64,000 nt of DNA from Candidatus Obscuribacter sp. (GCA_021772095.1 JADYXR010000006.1:87114-151113); one strand, 5' to 3'; positions 51,404 to 63,756 are shown, numbered from the stretch's first letter. Made by a program: numbers and translations. Notes: a model not told the origin generated them from the sequence alone.

Positions 51404-52492
51404 GTGATGAACCAAAGTCAGATCGAATTGAAAAATTCAAACGCTAAGTTTCAAGAAATAAACAATACGCTCAGTGCGGCTGGGTTCTCCAAGACTTCGG
51501 AAATCCAGAGGTCAAGCCGGGTTTCAGCGTATCAAGAGTTCTTGAAGAAACATCTTTCTCACGTCAATATGCGACTGGATTCACCAGATGAATCGTGGGT
51601 TCAATTTGACAATTCAGAAGTCGTAATCGGACATTTTTCTATTTGGTATTGCGACACGCCTTTGGTGAACAGCAAAACGACCGGCTTCATCGGTCATTAC
51701 TACGCAAAAAACACAACAGTCGGCAAGCAATTATTGAATTTGGCAAGCAAACTGCTGAAACAATTTGGATGCCAAATTGCCGTGGGTCCAGTCGATGGAA
51801 ACACATGGAGAAATTATCGTCTCGTGAGCGGGACCACGGACGTACCTCGTTTTATTCTGGAACCGCAAAATCCATTGGACTATCCGGCTCATTTTATCGA
51901 CGCGAGTTTTGATGTTCTGGCGACTTATAGTTCATCGATTCTGGATGCGAAACCTGACTTTATAGAATTGGAAACGATCACTTCTTCAAACGAAGTGGCT
52001 GTGCCTTTGGACGAAGTCGGTGATGTGGTGATTCGCCCAATCGATTTGGAAAACTTCGAACGAGAATTGCTAGATATCTATGGCATCGCATGTGATGCAT
52101 TCGCAGATAACTTTCTTTATTCAGAGATTTCGGAATTCGAATTTCTCGCTCGCTACAAACCGCTTCTGCCACTGGTGGTGCCCGATTTGATGTTGATAGC
52201 TGAGTACGAGCAACATCCTGTTGGTTTCGTTCTGGCAGTGCCCGATCCTGCCAATAGCAATTGCACACTTAAAACTGCAGTTGTGAAAACTATCGGCAGA
52301 ATACAAGACGACCGATTCCGAGGGCTTGGGCGCAGACTGATGGCTGAAGTTCATCAGCGAGCGGAAAAGTTAGGATTCACCAGTTTGATTCACGCGCTTT
52401 ATAAAGACGACAACACATCCAGCATCTATAGCACCATCCATGGTGCCCAGGTATTCAGACAATATGCTGTCTACGGGAAACACCTCGATTGA
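51404..52492 (+). CDS. GNAT-family N-acyltransferase
   Basis: A 362-residue acyltransferase with a GNAT domain in its second half. The acyl-CoA binding motif RFRGLGRRLMAEV is near residue 307; a strand IADYEQHPVGFVLAVPD precedes it. The first half contains a GPVDGNTWRNYRLVSG segment near residue 128 and EPQNPLDYPAHF near 159, seen in GNAT-related proteins of two-domain type. It may N-acylate an amino-group carried by a lipid or peptide; the substrate is unknown. ATG at 51404 is an internal choice between two adjacent ATGs, with no strong ribosome-binding site. It lies in the lipid gene group, 257 bases after the kinase-like gene. Confidence 0.8.
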   Translation: MMNQSQIELKNSNAKFQEINNTLSAAGFSKTSEIQRSSRVSAYQEFLKKHLSHVNMRLDSPDESWVQFDNSEVVIGHFSIWYCDTPLVNSKTTGFIGHYYAKNTTVGKQLLNLASKLLKQFGCQIAVGPVDGNTWRNYRLVSGTTDVPRFILEPQNPLDYPAHFIDASFDVLATYSSSILDAKPDFIELETITSSNEVAVPLDEVGDVVIRPIDLENFERELLDIYGIACDAFADNFLYSEISEFEFLARYKPLLPLVVPDLMLIAEYEQHPVGFVLAVPDPANSNCTLKTAVVKTIGRIQDDRFRGLGRRLMAEVHQRAEKLGFTSLIHALYKDDNTSSIYSTIHGAQVFRQYAVYGKHLD

Positions 52493-52589
52493 ACAGTGAA
52501 GCCTGAAACTAACCGAGATAAGATTTGAAGAAAAAGAAAACAAACAGAACACAGTACAGCACACAAATTTTTGAAACAAATACAAAACA

Positions 52590-54299
52590 ATGAAAACTAA
52601 TTACAGACTCCTCACACAATCGCCTGAGCTTCAACTAAGCCGAACCAGCAGTGCAACGGTCTCACGACCTGTTGAACAAGGCGGCGATTTTGTAGCGGAT
52701 CGCGCTTTAGAACGCTGTTCGACTGAAGCAAACATTGCAACCAAACTCGATGAGATTGCAGCAAGTTTTCCAAACTTCACCGCGTTAATCCAGGGATCGG
52801 GACTCACAAGCTCGTCAATCAATTTCGAAACTTTATCGAGATTAGTTGGAAACAAAGCGGCGATTTTGAAATCCGCAGGTCTTAGAAAGGGCGATCTAGT
52901 TTTGATGCTTCAGCCGATGAGCATTGATTTGTACGCATCCATACTTGCTGTTTTCCGGCTCGGTGCGACAGTGCTGATAGTTGACGCAGCAGCCGGCAAG
53001 GACAAAGTAAACCACGCTATCGCATCCACCGCACCACATGCGGTGATCGCGGCTGGCAAAGGAATTATTGCTTCTCTAGCTTTGAAGTCTGTTAGACACA
53101 TCAAGCTGAAATTCTCAGATGGATTGACCTTGCCAGGTTGGACTTCACTTGCTCCGAACAATCAGATCATTGCTCCAGTCGAGCCCGTCTCCGCCAACCA
53201 CCCAGCACTAGTGACGCTGACTAGCGGCACGAGCGGCGAGCCGAAGATGATTGTTCGAAGCCACGAGTTTTTGCAAACGCAACTTCAAGCGGTTTCATCG
53301 AACTGCGACGTCAATGAATTTTCCAGTGAACTGACTTCATTGCCGGTGTTCGTTTTGGCAAACCTGGCATCATGCGTCAAAACCGTTTTACCCGACGCAA
53401 ACTTGGCAGATCTAAAGCACATGAATGTGGATCGCATAATCAACCAGTTGAATCGCTTTCAGCCTGAGAGAGTTCTTGGTTCACCCGCTTTCATTGAGCG
53501 GATTGTATCCGAGTGCGCGCATCAGGGGATTACTCTGCCGTTCGTCAAGAAGATTATTACAGGCGGCGGACCCGTGTTTCCGCAGCTTCTGGAAAGCGCA
53601 AAGGCTGTGTTTGTAAACGCTAACCTGACCACCGTATATGGTAGCAGTGAGGCGGAACCGGTTTCGAAAATTAGTTTCGCTGACCTCAGCCATGCAGATT
53701 TGAATGCCATCGCCAATGGTGCCGGTCTTCCTGTTGGTTCTCCCGTCAGTCAAATTCGAATTCGCATAGAACCACTGGTTGCGCAGCAGAATCAGATGAA
53801 CAGCGCCGAGCGTTTGTCAGCTCTTCGCCATATTTGCGAACTTAAAAATTTGCACCTCGACGCAGTCGGAGAAATTTTGGTGACTGGCGATCACGTGGTC
53901 AAAGGATACGATCGCGGCATCGGAGATGAAGAAACCAAAGTTCGAATCGATGGCGAAATCTGGCATCGCACGGGCGATGTCGGATACTTAGACAATTCAG
54001 GCAAACTGTGGCTGACCGGGAGAATAACGAACGCGGCTCTCGACACTAGTTTCGCGCTCAGCGTTGAAGCGGCGGCACTATTCGATATACATGTTGAACG
54101 AGCAGCTTGCCTGACCCTGAACAACGTCACGACTCTGTTCATCGAGTCCACTGGAGCGATGCACGAGATCGACAGATGGACGCTGAAAAACAGGCTGAAC
54201 TGGAGCAATTTGTCCGCGGTCAAGGTCGTCCGAAAAATTCCAGTTGACTCGCGTCACAGCAGCAAAGTGTTGTATCACAAGCTGGCGAACTCCGCCTAA
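52590..54299 (+). CDS. AMP-forming acyl/aryl ligase (ANL family)
   Basis: A 569-residue adenylate-forming enzyme. Phosphate-loop ALVTLTSGTSGEPKMIV lies near residue 207, motif A5 VYGSSEAEPVSK near 351, and TGDVGYLDNSGKLWLTGR near 455. The C-terminal catalytic Lys sits in IPVDSRHSSKVLYHKL. The SRH-SKV ending resembles OleC-type and some fatty-acyl ligases. The enzyme probably activates a carboxylic acid as acyl-AMP, for transfer to CoA, a carrier, or an alcohol. The start ATG at 52590 has no good ribosome-binding site and an A-rich leader; 97 bases separate it from the GNAT gene. Confidence 0.85.
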   Translation: MKTNYRLLTQSPELQLSRTSSATVSRPVEQGGDFVADRALERCSTEANIATKLDEIAASFPNFTALIQGSGLTSSSINFETLSRLVGNKAAILKSAGLRKGDLVLMLQPMSIDLYASILAVFRLGATVLIVDAAAGKDKVNHAIASTAPHAVIAAGKGIIASLALKSVRHIKLKFSDGLTLPGWTSLAPNNQIIAPVEPVSANHPALVTLTSGTSGEPKMIVRSHEFLQTQLQAVSSNCDVNEFSSELTSLPVFVLANLASCVKTVLPDANLADLKHMNVDRIINQLNRFQPERVLGSPAFIERIVSECAHQGITLPFVKKIITGGGPVFPQLLESAKAVFVNANLTTVYGSSEAEPVSKISFADLSHADLNAIANGAGLPVGSPVSQIRIRIEPLVAQQNQMNSAERLSALRHICELKNLHLDAVGEILVTGDHVVKGYDRGIGDEETKVRIDGEIWHRTGDVGYLDNSGKLWLTGRITNAALDTSFALSVEAAALFDIHVERAACLTLNNVTTLFIESTGAMHEIDRWTLKNRLNWSNLSAVKVVRKIPVDSRHSSKVLYHKLANSA

Positions 54300-54374
54300 C
54301 TACCTCATCGAGAGAGAGAGACTGCGCAGCAACTAACGACGTTACTTAGCTTGATACGAGGCTCGAAACTTGGG

Positions 54375-54404
54375 TCGAAGCGAATCGAAGCGGTTCGAAG
54401 CGAA
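54375..54404. repeat. 10-bp tandem repeat, three copies
   Basis: TCGAAGCGAA, TCGAAGCGGT, TCGAAGCGAA in a row at 54375-54404, between the convergent ligase and unknown genes. It follows the same pattern as other short duplications after stop codons. Confidence 0.7.
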
Positions 54405-54446
54405 GTTAGATCTTAGTTTTAATCAGTTCCGAAGCTAGTTCGAATT

Positions 54447-55031
54447 TTAGATCGTATCCGGGGCGGGTCTGCCCTCGTAAGGAGCGACCAGATTGTTGCT
54501 CTCGCTGGCTTCGAAGGCCTCAAGCTGCGAAACTGGAATGCTCATGTTAGCGAGTTTCGTCGAATGTCCGAGTGTGACCATCCGATCGAGCACCGCGAAG
54601 ATATCTTCTATGTAGCGAGCCAGTGCACGTCCTTGAGGAAGCACTTCTTCAACACCAACGCCGAGGAAATAATCGGCTGTGACACCACCAACGATTTCTG
54701 ATTTGCCTTCGCCATGCGTCTTGTTCCAGGCGCATTGGAAACGAAGCATCAGTGGCGCCCCAGGCTGTGAAATCAAAATAAGTTTTCGAACAAATCCTTG
54801 ACTGTTCAGGTCCAGTTCGCCCATCAATTTGTCGAATGAATCGGGTCCGTTAGGCAGTTGCCCCTGCATCTTTCCGCCAGCAGTGCCGAGTTCTTGATTC
54901 AGCAATTCAACGAGGGCGGCAAATGACGCCACGCCTTGAAGATTGATTGTCTTACCTGTAAACGGCTGATTGGAGCCACTTGCAGAACCAGCAGGTCCCA
55001 TGGAACTCATTGCTTCGAACCCTCTTGACAT
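54447..55031 (-). CDS. hypothetical protein, unknown
   Basis: A 194-residue soluble-looking protein without a signal peptide or membrane segment. It has a Gly/Ser-rich N-terminus, then a region with ASFAALVELLNQELGTAGG and a mixed alpha/beta C-terminal part (ALARYIEDIFAVLDRMVTLG). I do not recognise a family. ATG at 55031; a downstream ATG at 55010 is also possible. It is convergent with the ligase gene and divergent from the second UbiA gene. The frame is supported by length and composition only. Confidence 0.55.
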   Translation of the reverse strand: MSRGFEAMSSMGPAGSASGSNQPFTGKTINLQGVASFAALVELLNQELGTAGGKMQGQLPNGPDSFDKLMGELDLNSQGFVRKLILISQPGAPLMLRFQCAWNKTHGEGKSEIVGGVTADYFLGVGVEEVLPQGRALARYIEDIFAVLDRMVTLGHSTKLANMSIPVSQLEAFEASESNNLVAPYEGRPAPDTI

Positions 55032-55233
55032 AATCCGTCTCGCGAAATCCCGTTAAGCAGGCATTTCTGCCTCGATAATCATCGCAGTTAGGTGACATTT
55101 ATTCAAGTAATGCCATTTCATCAAGGTTCCTGTGTATTCTGAGCAGTTGTCGATTACTTATGCGACGTGAGTAATGCTGTATATCAACAGCAAATTATTC
55201 CTTTCGCAGACCTTGTCCGCCTTTTGAATTGAT

Positions 55234-56139
55234 ATGCCTACAGCAATAGAACCAGGACACAGCCAGCCACTCCCGAGCAAAATGCGCGAGTGGTCCGAGA
55301 TGATAAAGATCGAACACACAGTGTTCGCGCTGCCCTTTGCTCTTTCCGGATTGATTTTGGCGCTGCCGAAACTACCCGATGCGATGACGGTTCTGTACAC
55401 GACTCTGGCTTTTGCAGGGGCGCGAGCAGCGGCGATGACCCTAAATCGTTTGATCGATAGTGAGATTGATGCACGCAATCCTCGAACAAACGATCGAGCG
55501 ATTCCGCAGGGCCGCATCAAAAAAGGTCATGCACTTTTCGGTGCAATCGCCTCATTTGCGATCATGCTGGCAGCCGCGTCACAACTACCTTCGCTCTGTT
55601 TGCAGTTGTCACCTATTGCAATTGGTTGGCTCAGTTTTTATTCATTTACTAAACGATTTACCTGGTTGTGCCACATCGTTCTAGGCATCGCCCTTGGTGG
55701 CGCCGCACTCGGTGGCTGGGTTGCAGCCGGCGGTGAACTGACGATGGCGGCGCCATGGGTTCTCGCCCTGGCCGTGACTACATGGGTCGCTGGATTCGAC
55801 ATCATCTACGCCTGTCAGGATGTCTCTTTCGACCAGAACGAAAAGTTGCATAGTATTCCAGCTCGATTCGGAGTCGGCACCGCGTTACTGATTTCACGAG
55901 CACTACATGTGGTGACCGTAGGTTCACTGTTCGCGTTGTCGCAGTTGCTGCATCTTGGAATTGCCTATTGGGTTGGATTGTTCCTAGTCACCGGTATGTT
56001 GATGTACGAACACAGCATCGTGAAGAAGGATGACCTTTCCCGCGTCAACGCGGCGTTCTTCACGGTTAACGGTGTCGTCAGTATTCTTGTTTTTCTCACA
56101 ATTCTGATAGACAAAGTGATTGCCGTTTCTAACAACTAG
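55234..56139 (+). CDS. UbiA-family polyprenyltransferase (quinone biosynthesis type)
   Basis: A 301-residue membrane prenyltransferase with eight or nine membrane segments. First Asp-rich motif NRLIDSEIDARNPRTNDRAI at about 84-103 and second motif YACQDVSFDQNEKLHSIPA at about 192-210 are complete, as in UbiA and MqnP. It attaches a polyprenyl chain to an aromatic quinone precursor. The KIEHTVFALPFALSG start is typical of the MqnP/UbiA group of menaquinone/ubiquinone enzymes. It is divergent from the unknown gene at 55031 and separated from the lipid group by that gene, so it may be independent of it. Confidence 0.9.
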   Translation: MPTAIEPGHSQPLPSKMREWSEMIKIEHTVFALPFALSGLILALPKLPDAMTVLYTTLAFAGARAAAMTLNRLIDSEIDARNPRTNDRAIPQGRIKKGHALFGAIASFAIMLAAASQLPSLCLQLSPIAIGWLSFYSFTKRFTWLCHIVLGIALGGAALGGWVAAGGELTMAAPWVLALAVTTWVAGFDIIYACQDVSFDQNEKLHSIPARFGVGTALLISRALHVVTVGSLFALSQLLHLGIAYWVGLFLVTGMLMYEHSIVKKDDLSRVNAAFFTVNGVVSILVFLTILIDKVIAVSNN

Positions 56140-56182
56140 TGTTAGTTTTTCGAGCGAACACGATAGTACAGCGTTAGTGATT

Positions 56183-56322
56183 GAACGAACGTGCTTGAAC
56201 GAACGTGTTTCAACGAACATGTTTCAACGAACGTCTTTCAACGAACCTGTTTCAACGAACGTGCCTCAACGAACATGTTTCAACGAACGTGCTTCAACGA
56301 ACGTGCTTCAACGAACGTGTTT
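56183..56322. repeat. 14-bp tandem repeat, ten copies
   Basis: Ten directly adjacent 14-bp units with consensus CAACGAACGTGTTT, each with zero to three changes, then a partial copy. It lies between the UbiA stop (56139) and the kinase gene end (56390), which converge. There are no spacers between units, so it is not a CRISPR array. Frames that cross it rotate through all three phases because 14 is not a multiple of three. Confidence 0.95.
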
Positions 56323-56389
56323 CACGAACCTCGTCAAAGTGTAGCGGATCCGCCCGATCTTACAATGACGAAAGCCCCAGTGCATGTGC

Positions 56390-58876
56390 TTAAGCCGATT
56401 TCTTCAGCTGACCGGCGCCGAACGCGTAGCAAGTCAATTCGCCTTCAACAGAGGCGACGAGCAGACCGTTCTTCAAGACAAGCGGTTGCGATTCAAGGCG
56501 ACATCCGAAGTTCTTCTGCCACTTCATGTGTCCGGTTTCAGATTCGAATCCCTGCATCCAACCCTCGCGAGAAACAGCGATTACCGATTGAGCAGCACCA
56601 CTCAAAGCCGATTGAACGGTGCCCTTCACTGCGGATTTCCAGCGCAGGCGGCCATCATACTTTTCGCAGCTATAGAGCCACTTATCTTGTCCGCAGAAAA
56701 TCACCGAGGTGAAGATAATCACGGCACCGGATATGATACCGCGGTTAACCTGGTGCTCCCACATCGACTGACCGGATTCGATGTCGAGAGAATAGAAGGT
56801 TCCCGCTTGGGTTCCAACATACATACTGTCGGCGGAGGTTGCCGGTGTCGAAACAATCGGTCCATCAAGATTGGCTTGCCATCGCTCTTTCCCGTTTTTG
56901 AGTTGCAGAGAATGGATATCGCCTGCTCTGGTTGCAAGAAATACAACGTCACCGTAAATCGTTGGATTGCAAACGATCGGAGCTTTCAAATCGACGTCCC
57001 ACAATTTGCCGCCATCTCGAATATCAAAATGAGATACTCGTCCGGTCATACTTGGAACGATCAGACCGTTGCCGCTTATGGCAGGCATCGACACTACACC
57101 GTTAGGCATCGTCGTGCGCCAGACTTGTTCGCCGGATTTACTGTCGAGTTTGATGACGGCGCCCTCACTGGAGGCCAGGAGAACGTCGTTACCGCGAACT
57201 ATCGGGCTGGCAAGCAACATCGAACCGGAGTCGTATCTCCAGATCAATTCGCCGTCGTCTTTTCCGATTTTATAGAGCGCACCGTCGGTGGAGGCAATGT
57301 AAACAGCGTTATCATCGTGCGGGCAAACCGGACTGGAATTCCATCCGACCGGTCCATTGGTTTTAAACACCCATTGCTCGGTGAGTAGCGGGTTCAGGCC
57401 TTCGACTACCGGAATTGAATAAGCCGAAATGCGCGGACTTTTTTCTACCGGCACAACTTTCTGCGTGGGCTCGCGGGCTGGACCGACAGGTTCCAGCATT
57501 TTGATTCCAGCGGCTTCAATCTTTGTATACGAGATATAAGCTCGGTCATCAAATTGTCCGTGCGACCTGGTGTTCTTTGTTTCCGGTTGCGGGGCGGCCT
57601 GCCCGTCTTCTGATTTCGGCTCAAACGGTTTCGGTTGAGGCGGTCGCGTTTCGGTTTTTGATTCGGATTTCGGACTGGTCGATTTCCCATCAGCAGCAGG
57701 TGTGCGATCGACCGGGGTCTTCGCATCGCCTACTTTCGATTGCGGAGTATACAGCTTGCTGGGCTGCACATGCGGCTTGGCGGTGAGATCAACATCCGCT
57801 TGCAAATCCAACTGAGCCTTCGGCACGCGCGAGTGAGATCCGGTTTGGGTAGTCGGCTCCCGCACTACTGGCGGTGCAACATATTTTTCTCTTTCTGGTT
57901 TTCCATCCAGACCAGGCTTTTGTTTATCCTTCAAAAGAGATTGCTTAATCAACTCTTCGCTGAAGGCATGACCGGTTTCGACTTTCTGCGATGTGCGTTT
58001 TGTAGTCAGTCCCATGCGAGCCACGCGCAAATCGAAGATCAAATCATCGAGAATTTTTAGAACTTCATTCAATGATTGATATCGCTCGCCCGGAGTTTTT
58101 TCCATCATGCGCCGAATCAATCTATCGAGCACATCAGGGACTTCCGGGTTCAAACGTCGCACAGACGGAATCGGCGCGGTGGTGTGCTTCATCGCCATCT
58201 CGATCATGCCATTGGCACGATAAGGCAATTGACCGGTCACCATTTCAAAAAACAAAACACCGAGCGAATAGATATCAGAACGTTGATCTTGCTGCTCGCC
58301 GCGGCACAACTCGGGCGACATGTACGCCGGAGTTCCCATGCCTTTAGTGGACGGGTTGATGTAGACCTTGTTCGCCATCAGTCGCGCCAGACCGAAGTCT
58401 CCGATTTTCAGATCGCCTTCTACCGTTATAAAAATGTTGTCGGCTTTGACGTCTTGATGAACAACACCTTTTCTATGTGCAAAATAAAGTCCGTTGGCAA
58501 GTTGCTTCATCCAGTTGAGAGCGTGCTCTACATTCAGCGCCGCGCCTTGCGTTCTGACCGCCAAGTTACCACCTGGAAGATATTCCATAGCAACAAAGTG
58601 GTGCTCATATCCGCCCCTACTCTCCACCCCGATATCATATACGGTGACTATATTCGGGTGCTCCATGCGCGCAGCCAAGCGCGCCTCTTCGGTAAACACC
58701 TCGACGTTTTTCGAATCAGCCATCAGTTCAGGCAGCAACATCTTGATTGCCACTTCACGCTGCAAAAACTCGTCCCGGCAATGATAGACCACGCCCATGC
58801 CACCCACGCCGAGCTCCTTCAAGACGGTATAGTGACCGTCCTCGAGCTTGTCGTTATGGGCAAATATTGCTGTCAT
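56390..58876 (-). CDS. Ser/Thr protein kinase with PQQ-type beta-propeller
   Basis: An 828-residue protein. Kinase domain at about 16-290: GVGGMGVVY glycine loop, REVAIKMLLPE catalytic Lys, HQDVKADNIFI catalytic loop, DFGLARLM, GTPAYMSPELCRG. The catalytic loop reads HQD where HRD is usual, so the phospho-activation pocket Arg is absent though the Asp is kept. A Pro/Lys/Thr-rich linker (about 290-490) leads to a PQQ/WD-like propeller of about seven repeats (WNSSPVCPHDDNAVYIAS, GVVSMPAISGNGLIVPS, IVCNPTIYGDVVFLAT). No membrane segment is present. The propeller may bind a partner or cofactor. ATG at 58876. The 334-codon frame on the opposite strand is a shadow. Confidence 0.88.
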   Translation of the reverse strand: MTAIFAHNDKLEDGHYTVLKELGVGGMGVVYHCRDEFLQREVAIKMLLPELMADSKNVEVFTEEARLAARMEHPNIVTVYDIGVESRGGYEHHFVAMEYLPGGNLAVRTQGAALNVEHALNWMKQLANGLYFAHRKGVVHQDVKADNIFITVEGDLKIGDFGLARLMANKVYINPSTKGMGTPAYMSPELCRGEQQDQRSDIYSLGVLFFEMVTGQLPYRANGMIEMAMKHTTAPIPSVRRLNPEVPDVLDRLIRRMMEKTPGERYQSLNEVLKILDDLIFDLRVARMGLTTKRTSQKVETGHAFSEELIKQSLLKDKQKPGLDGKPEREKYVAPPVVREPTTQTGSHSRVPKAQLDLQADVDLTAKPHVQPSKLYTPQSKVGDAKTPVDRTPAADGKSTSPKSESKTETRPPQPKPFEPKSEDGQAAPQPETKNTRSHGQFDDRAYISYTKIEAAGIKMLEPVGPAREPTQKVVPVEKSPRISAYSIPVVEGLNPLLTEQWVFKTNGPVGWNSSPVCPHDDNAVYIASTDGALYKIGKDDGELIWRYDSGSMLLASPIVRGNDVLLASSEGAVIKLDSKSGEQVWRTTMPNGVVSMPAISGNGLIVPSMTGRVSHFDIRDGGKLWDVDLKAPIVCNPTIYGDVVFLATRAGDIHSLQLKNGKERWQANLDGPIVSTPATSADSMYVGTQAGTFYSLDIESGQSMWEHQVNRGIISGAVIIFTSVIFCGQDKWLYSCEKYDGRLRWKSAVKGTVQSALSGAAQSVIAVSREGWMQGFESETGHMKWQKNFGCRLESQPLVLKNGLLVASVEGELTCYAFGAGQLKKSA

Positions 58877-59171
58877 TCAGTTATGCGCGCTGGTAAGTGT
58901 TCAGATGGAACTTTGGTGTTCAGTTTAGCCGACCTAGTAAGTTTCTAACAAAGGTAAATTAACGTTCTGCACTGAGAATGCCCATTATTGCCCGGAAAGT
59001 TTCTCAAACAAATAATTACCTTACAGTTTGTCAAGAATACTCAATTGTCAAGAAGGTAGAATTCCGACAGATGGGCGCTACTGGCTCAAACGGTCCAGAA
59101 CTTATAAATCTACTCAGGCTAAACCTGACCTGGTGCGATAGTTAAGACCCACCTAAAAGGAATCATCATTC
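58877..59171. other. 295-bp divergent region
   Basis: Between the kinase (minus) and kdsD (plus). TTGTCAAGAA occurs twice about 14 bases apart near 59029-59056. No clear promoter pair was assigned. Confidence 0.3.
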
Positions 59172-60230
59172 GTGACTTTGAAACCAGACGGGGCGTTCAC
59201 TCAGCCCGCCACCGAGTTCGACTTCAGCGTTCCTGTCAAAACCAGCGCCGCCTTCTCGGCGGGTCAATCGGACCTGATCGACCAGGCCAGGGCGGTTTTG
59301 GAACTAGAAGCCAACGGAATCTTATCGATTAGCGACCGGCTCGGAGCCGAATTCGAGCGCGCCATCGAGCTTTTGCTGCAATGCCCGGGCAAAGTGGTCG
59401 TCACAGGCATGGGGAAATCGGGTCATATCGCTAACAAAATCGCCGCCACACTGGCGTCGACAGGCACACCGGCATTTTTCGTCCATCCCGCCGAACTCAG
59501 GCACGGCGATTTCGGCATGCTCGAAGAGCGCGATATTGTCGTCGCCCTCTCAAGCTCTGGCGAAACCCAAGAAATTAAGCAAGTTTTGGATTCAATTAAG
59601 AGACTTGGCCTTAAACTGATCTCATTGACTGGAAACCTGGACTCCTCATTGGCAAAGGCTTCTGACGTTGTGCTCGACGTCGCCGTTGACCGGGAAGCAT
59701 GTCCATTGAATCTGGCCCCGACGTCGTCCACGACCGCCGCACTGGCGATGGGCGATGCGATTGCACTCGTTTTGATGTCGCAAAAAGGTTTTGAGAAAGA
59801 AGATTTTGCCCGCAGCCATCCAGGCGGCAACCTCGGCAAACAACTTTTGTCCGTGTCCGACGTGATGCGCTCGGGAATGCAAGTTCCGGCAGTCGGTCTC
59901 AGTGCCGATCACAGCATTGTGCTTGAAGAAGTAGATCAGAAGCGACTCGGATTCACGACCGTAGTCGACGACGAAGGTCGGATCGAAGGAATCATCACCG
60001 ATGGTGACTTGCGTCGTTCGCTGGTTAGATTCGGTGTTGATGTATTCACGAAAACAGCATCAGAACTCATGACTAAGAATCCCAAAACAATTTCGTCGGA
60101 TTGCCTTGCAGTCGCGGCACTGAAATTGATGGAGAAACATTCAATTGCCGACTTGCTGATTCTCGACGAACAGCAACGACCAATCGGACTGATCGATTTG
60201 AAGGATCTGTTGAAAGCTGGTCTGATCTAA
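59172..60230 (+). CDS. kdsD: arabinose-5-phosphate isomerase (KpsF/GutQ family)
   Basis: A 352-residue enzyme that converts ribulose-5-phosphate to arabinose-5-phosphate, the first step of Kdo synthesis for lipopolysaccharide. SIS domain at about 60-205: GKVVVTGMGKSGHIANKIAAT, ALSSSGETQEI and SHPGGNLGKQLL. Two CBS motifs follow (about 225-350), as in KdsD/KpsF/GutQ. The start GTG at 59172 follows AAAAGGAATCATCATTC. It implies an outer membrane with Kdo. Alternative: GutQ paralogue. Confidence 0.9.
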   Translation: MTLKPDGAFTQPATEFDFSVPVKTSAAFSAGQSDLIDQARAVLELEANGILSISDRLGAEFERAIELLLQCPGKVVVTGMGKSGHIANKIAATLASTGTPAFFVHPAELRHGDFGMLEERDIVVALSSSGETQEIKQVLDSIKRLGLKLISLTGNLDSSLAKASDVVLDVAVDREACPLNLAPTSSTTAALAMGDAIALVLMSQKGFEKEDFARSHPGGNLGKQLLSVSDVMRSGMQVPAVGLSADHSIVLEEVDQKRLGFTTVVDDEGRIEGIITDGDLRRSLVRFGVDVFTKTASELMTKNPKTISSDCLAVAALKLMEKHSIADLLILDEQQRPIGLIDLKDLLKAGLI

Positions 60231-60567
60231 ATCATTGGTCTCGCGGCGATCACTGCCGGCGGTGCCTCCACGTTTCAATATTGATAGAAGAGGTTACTAG
60301 TGTAATTACGACTGAGACCGGATCTCACGCTGTGATTGCACAAAAAAATATCGTCATTTTGATGGGGGCACATACGACTCGGTGCCAAAATTGTGACTTG
60401 TACACGTGTTTCCGTAAGCTCATAATGCCTGAACGAAAAAACACCCTCGCACGCTCAGCAGCCGCCTGAGCGCGGTTTGACCCGAGCGCATCCCTCCGCT
60501 CAGCGATCACCGCGCGTCAATTGCGGCGGCTTTTGCTTGCAGTTCCTTTGCCAACGAGGTACGCTCA
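60231..60567. other. 337-bp intergenic region
   Basis: Between kdsD and the large VIT-domain gene. It contains a small inverted repeat GCTCAG / CTGAGC near 60456-60474 and a possible longer alternative pairing CTGAGCG / CGCTCAG (about 60468 and 60498). It has no T-run. No small gene is evident. Confidence 0.35.

Positions 60568-63756
<3,189 letters not shown>

Noticed and set aside
56183..56322. CRISPR-like repeat array
   Set aside because: The 14-bp units abut with no spacers, no leader and no cas genes nearby.
56384..57388. 334-codon open frame on the plus strand
   Set aside because: It is antisense to the beta-propeller part of the kinase gene, has no ribosome-binding site, and its composition is not protein-like.
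60456..60520. possible tRNA or structured RNA in a GC-rich stretch
   Set aside because: Inverted repeats exist but do not give a cloverleaf; no T-loop sequence GGTTCRA was found in place.
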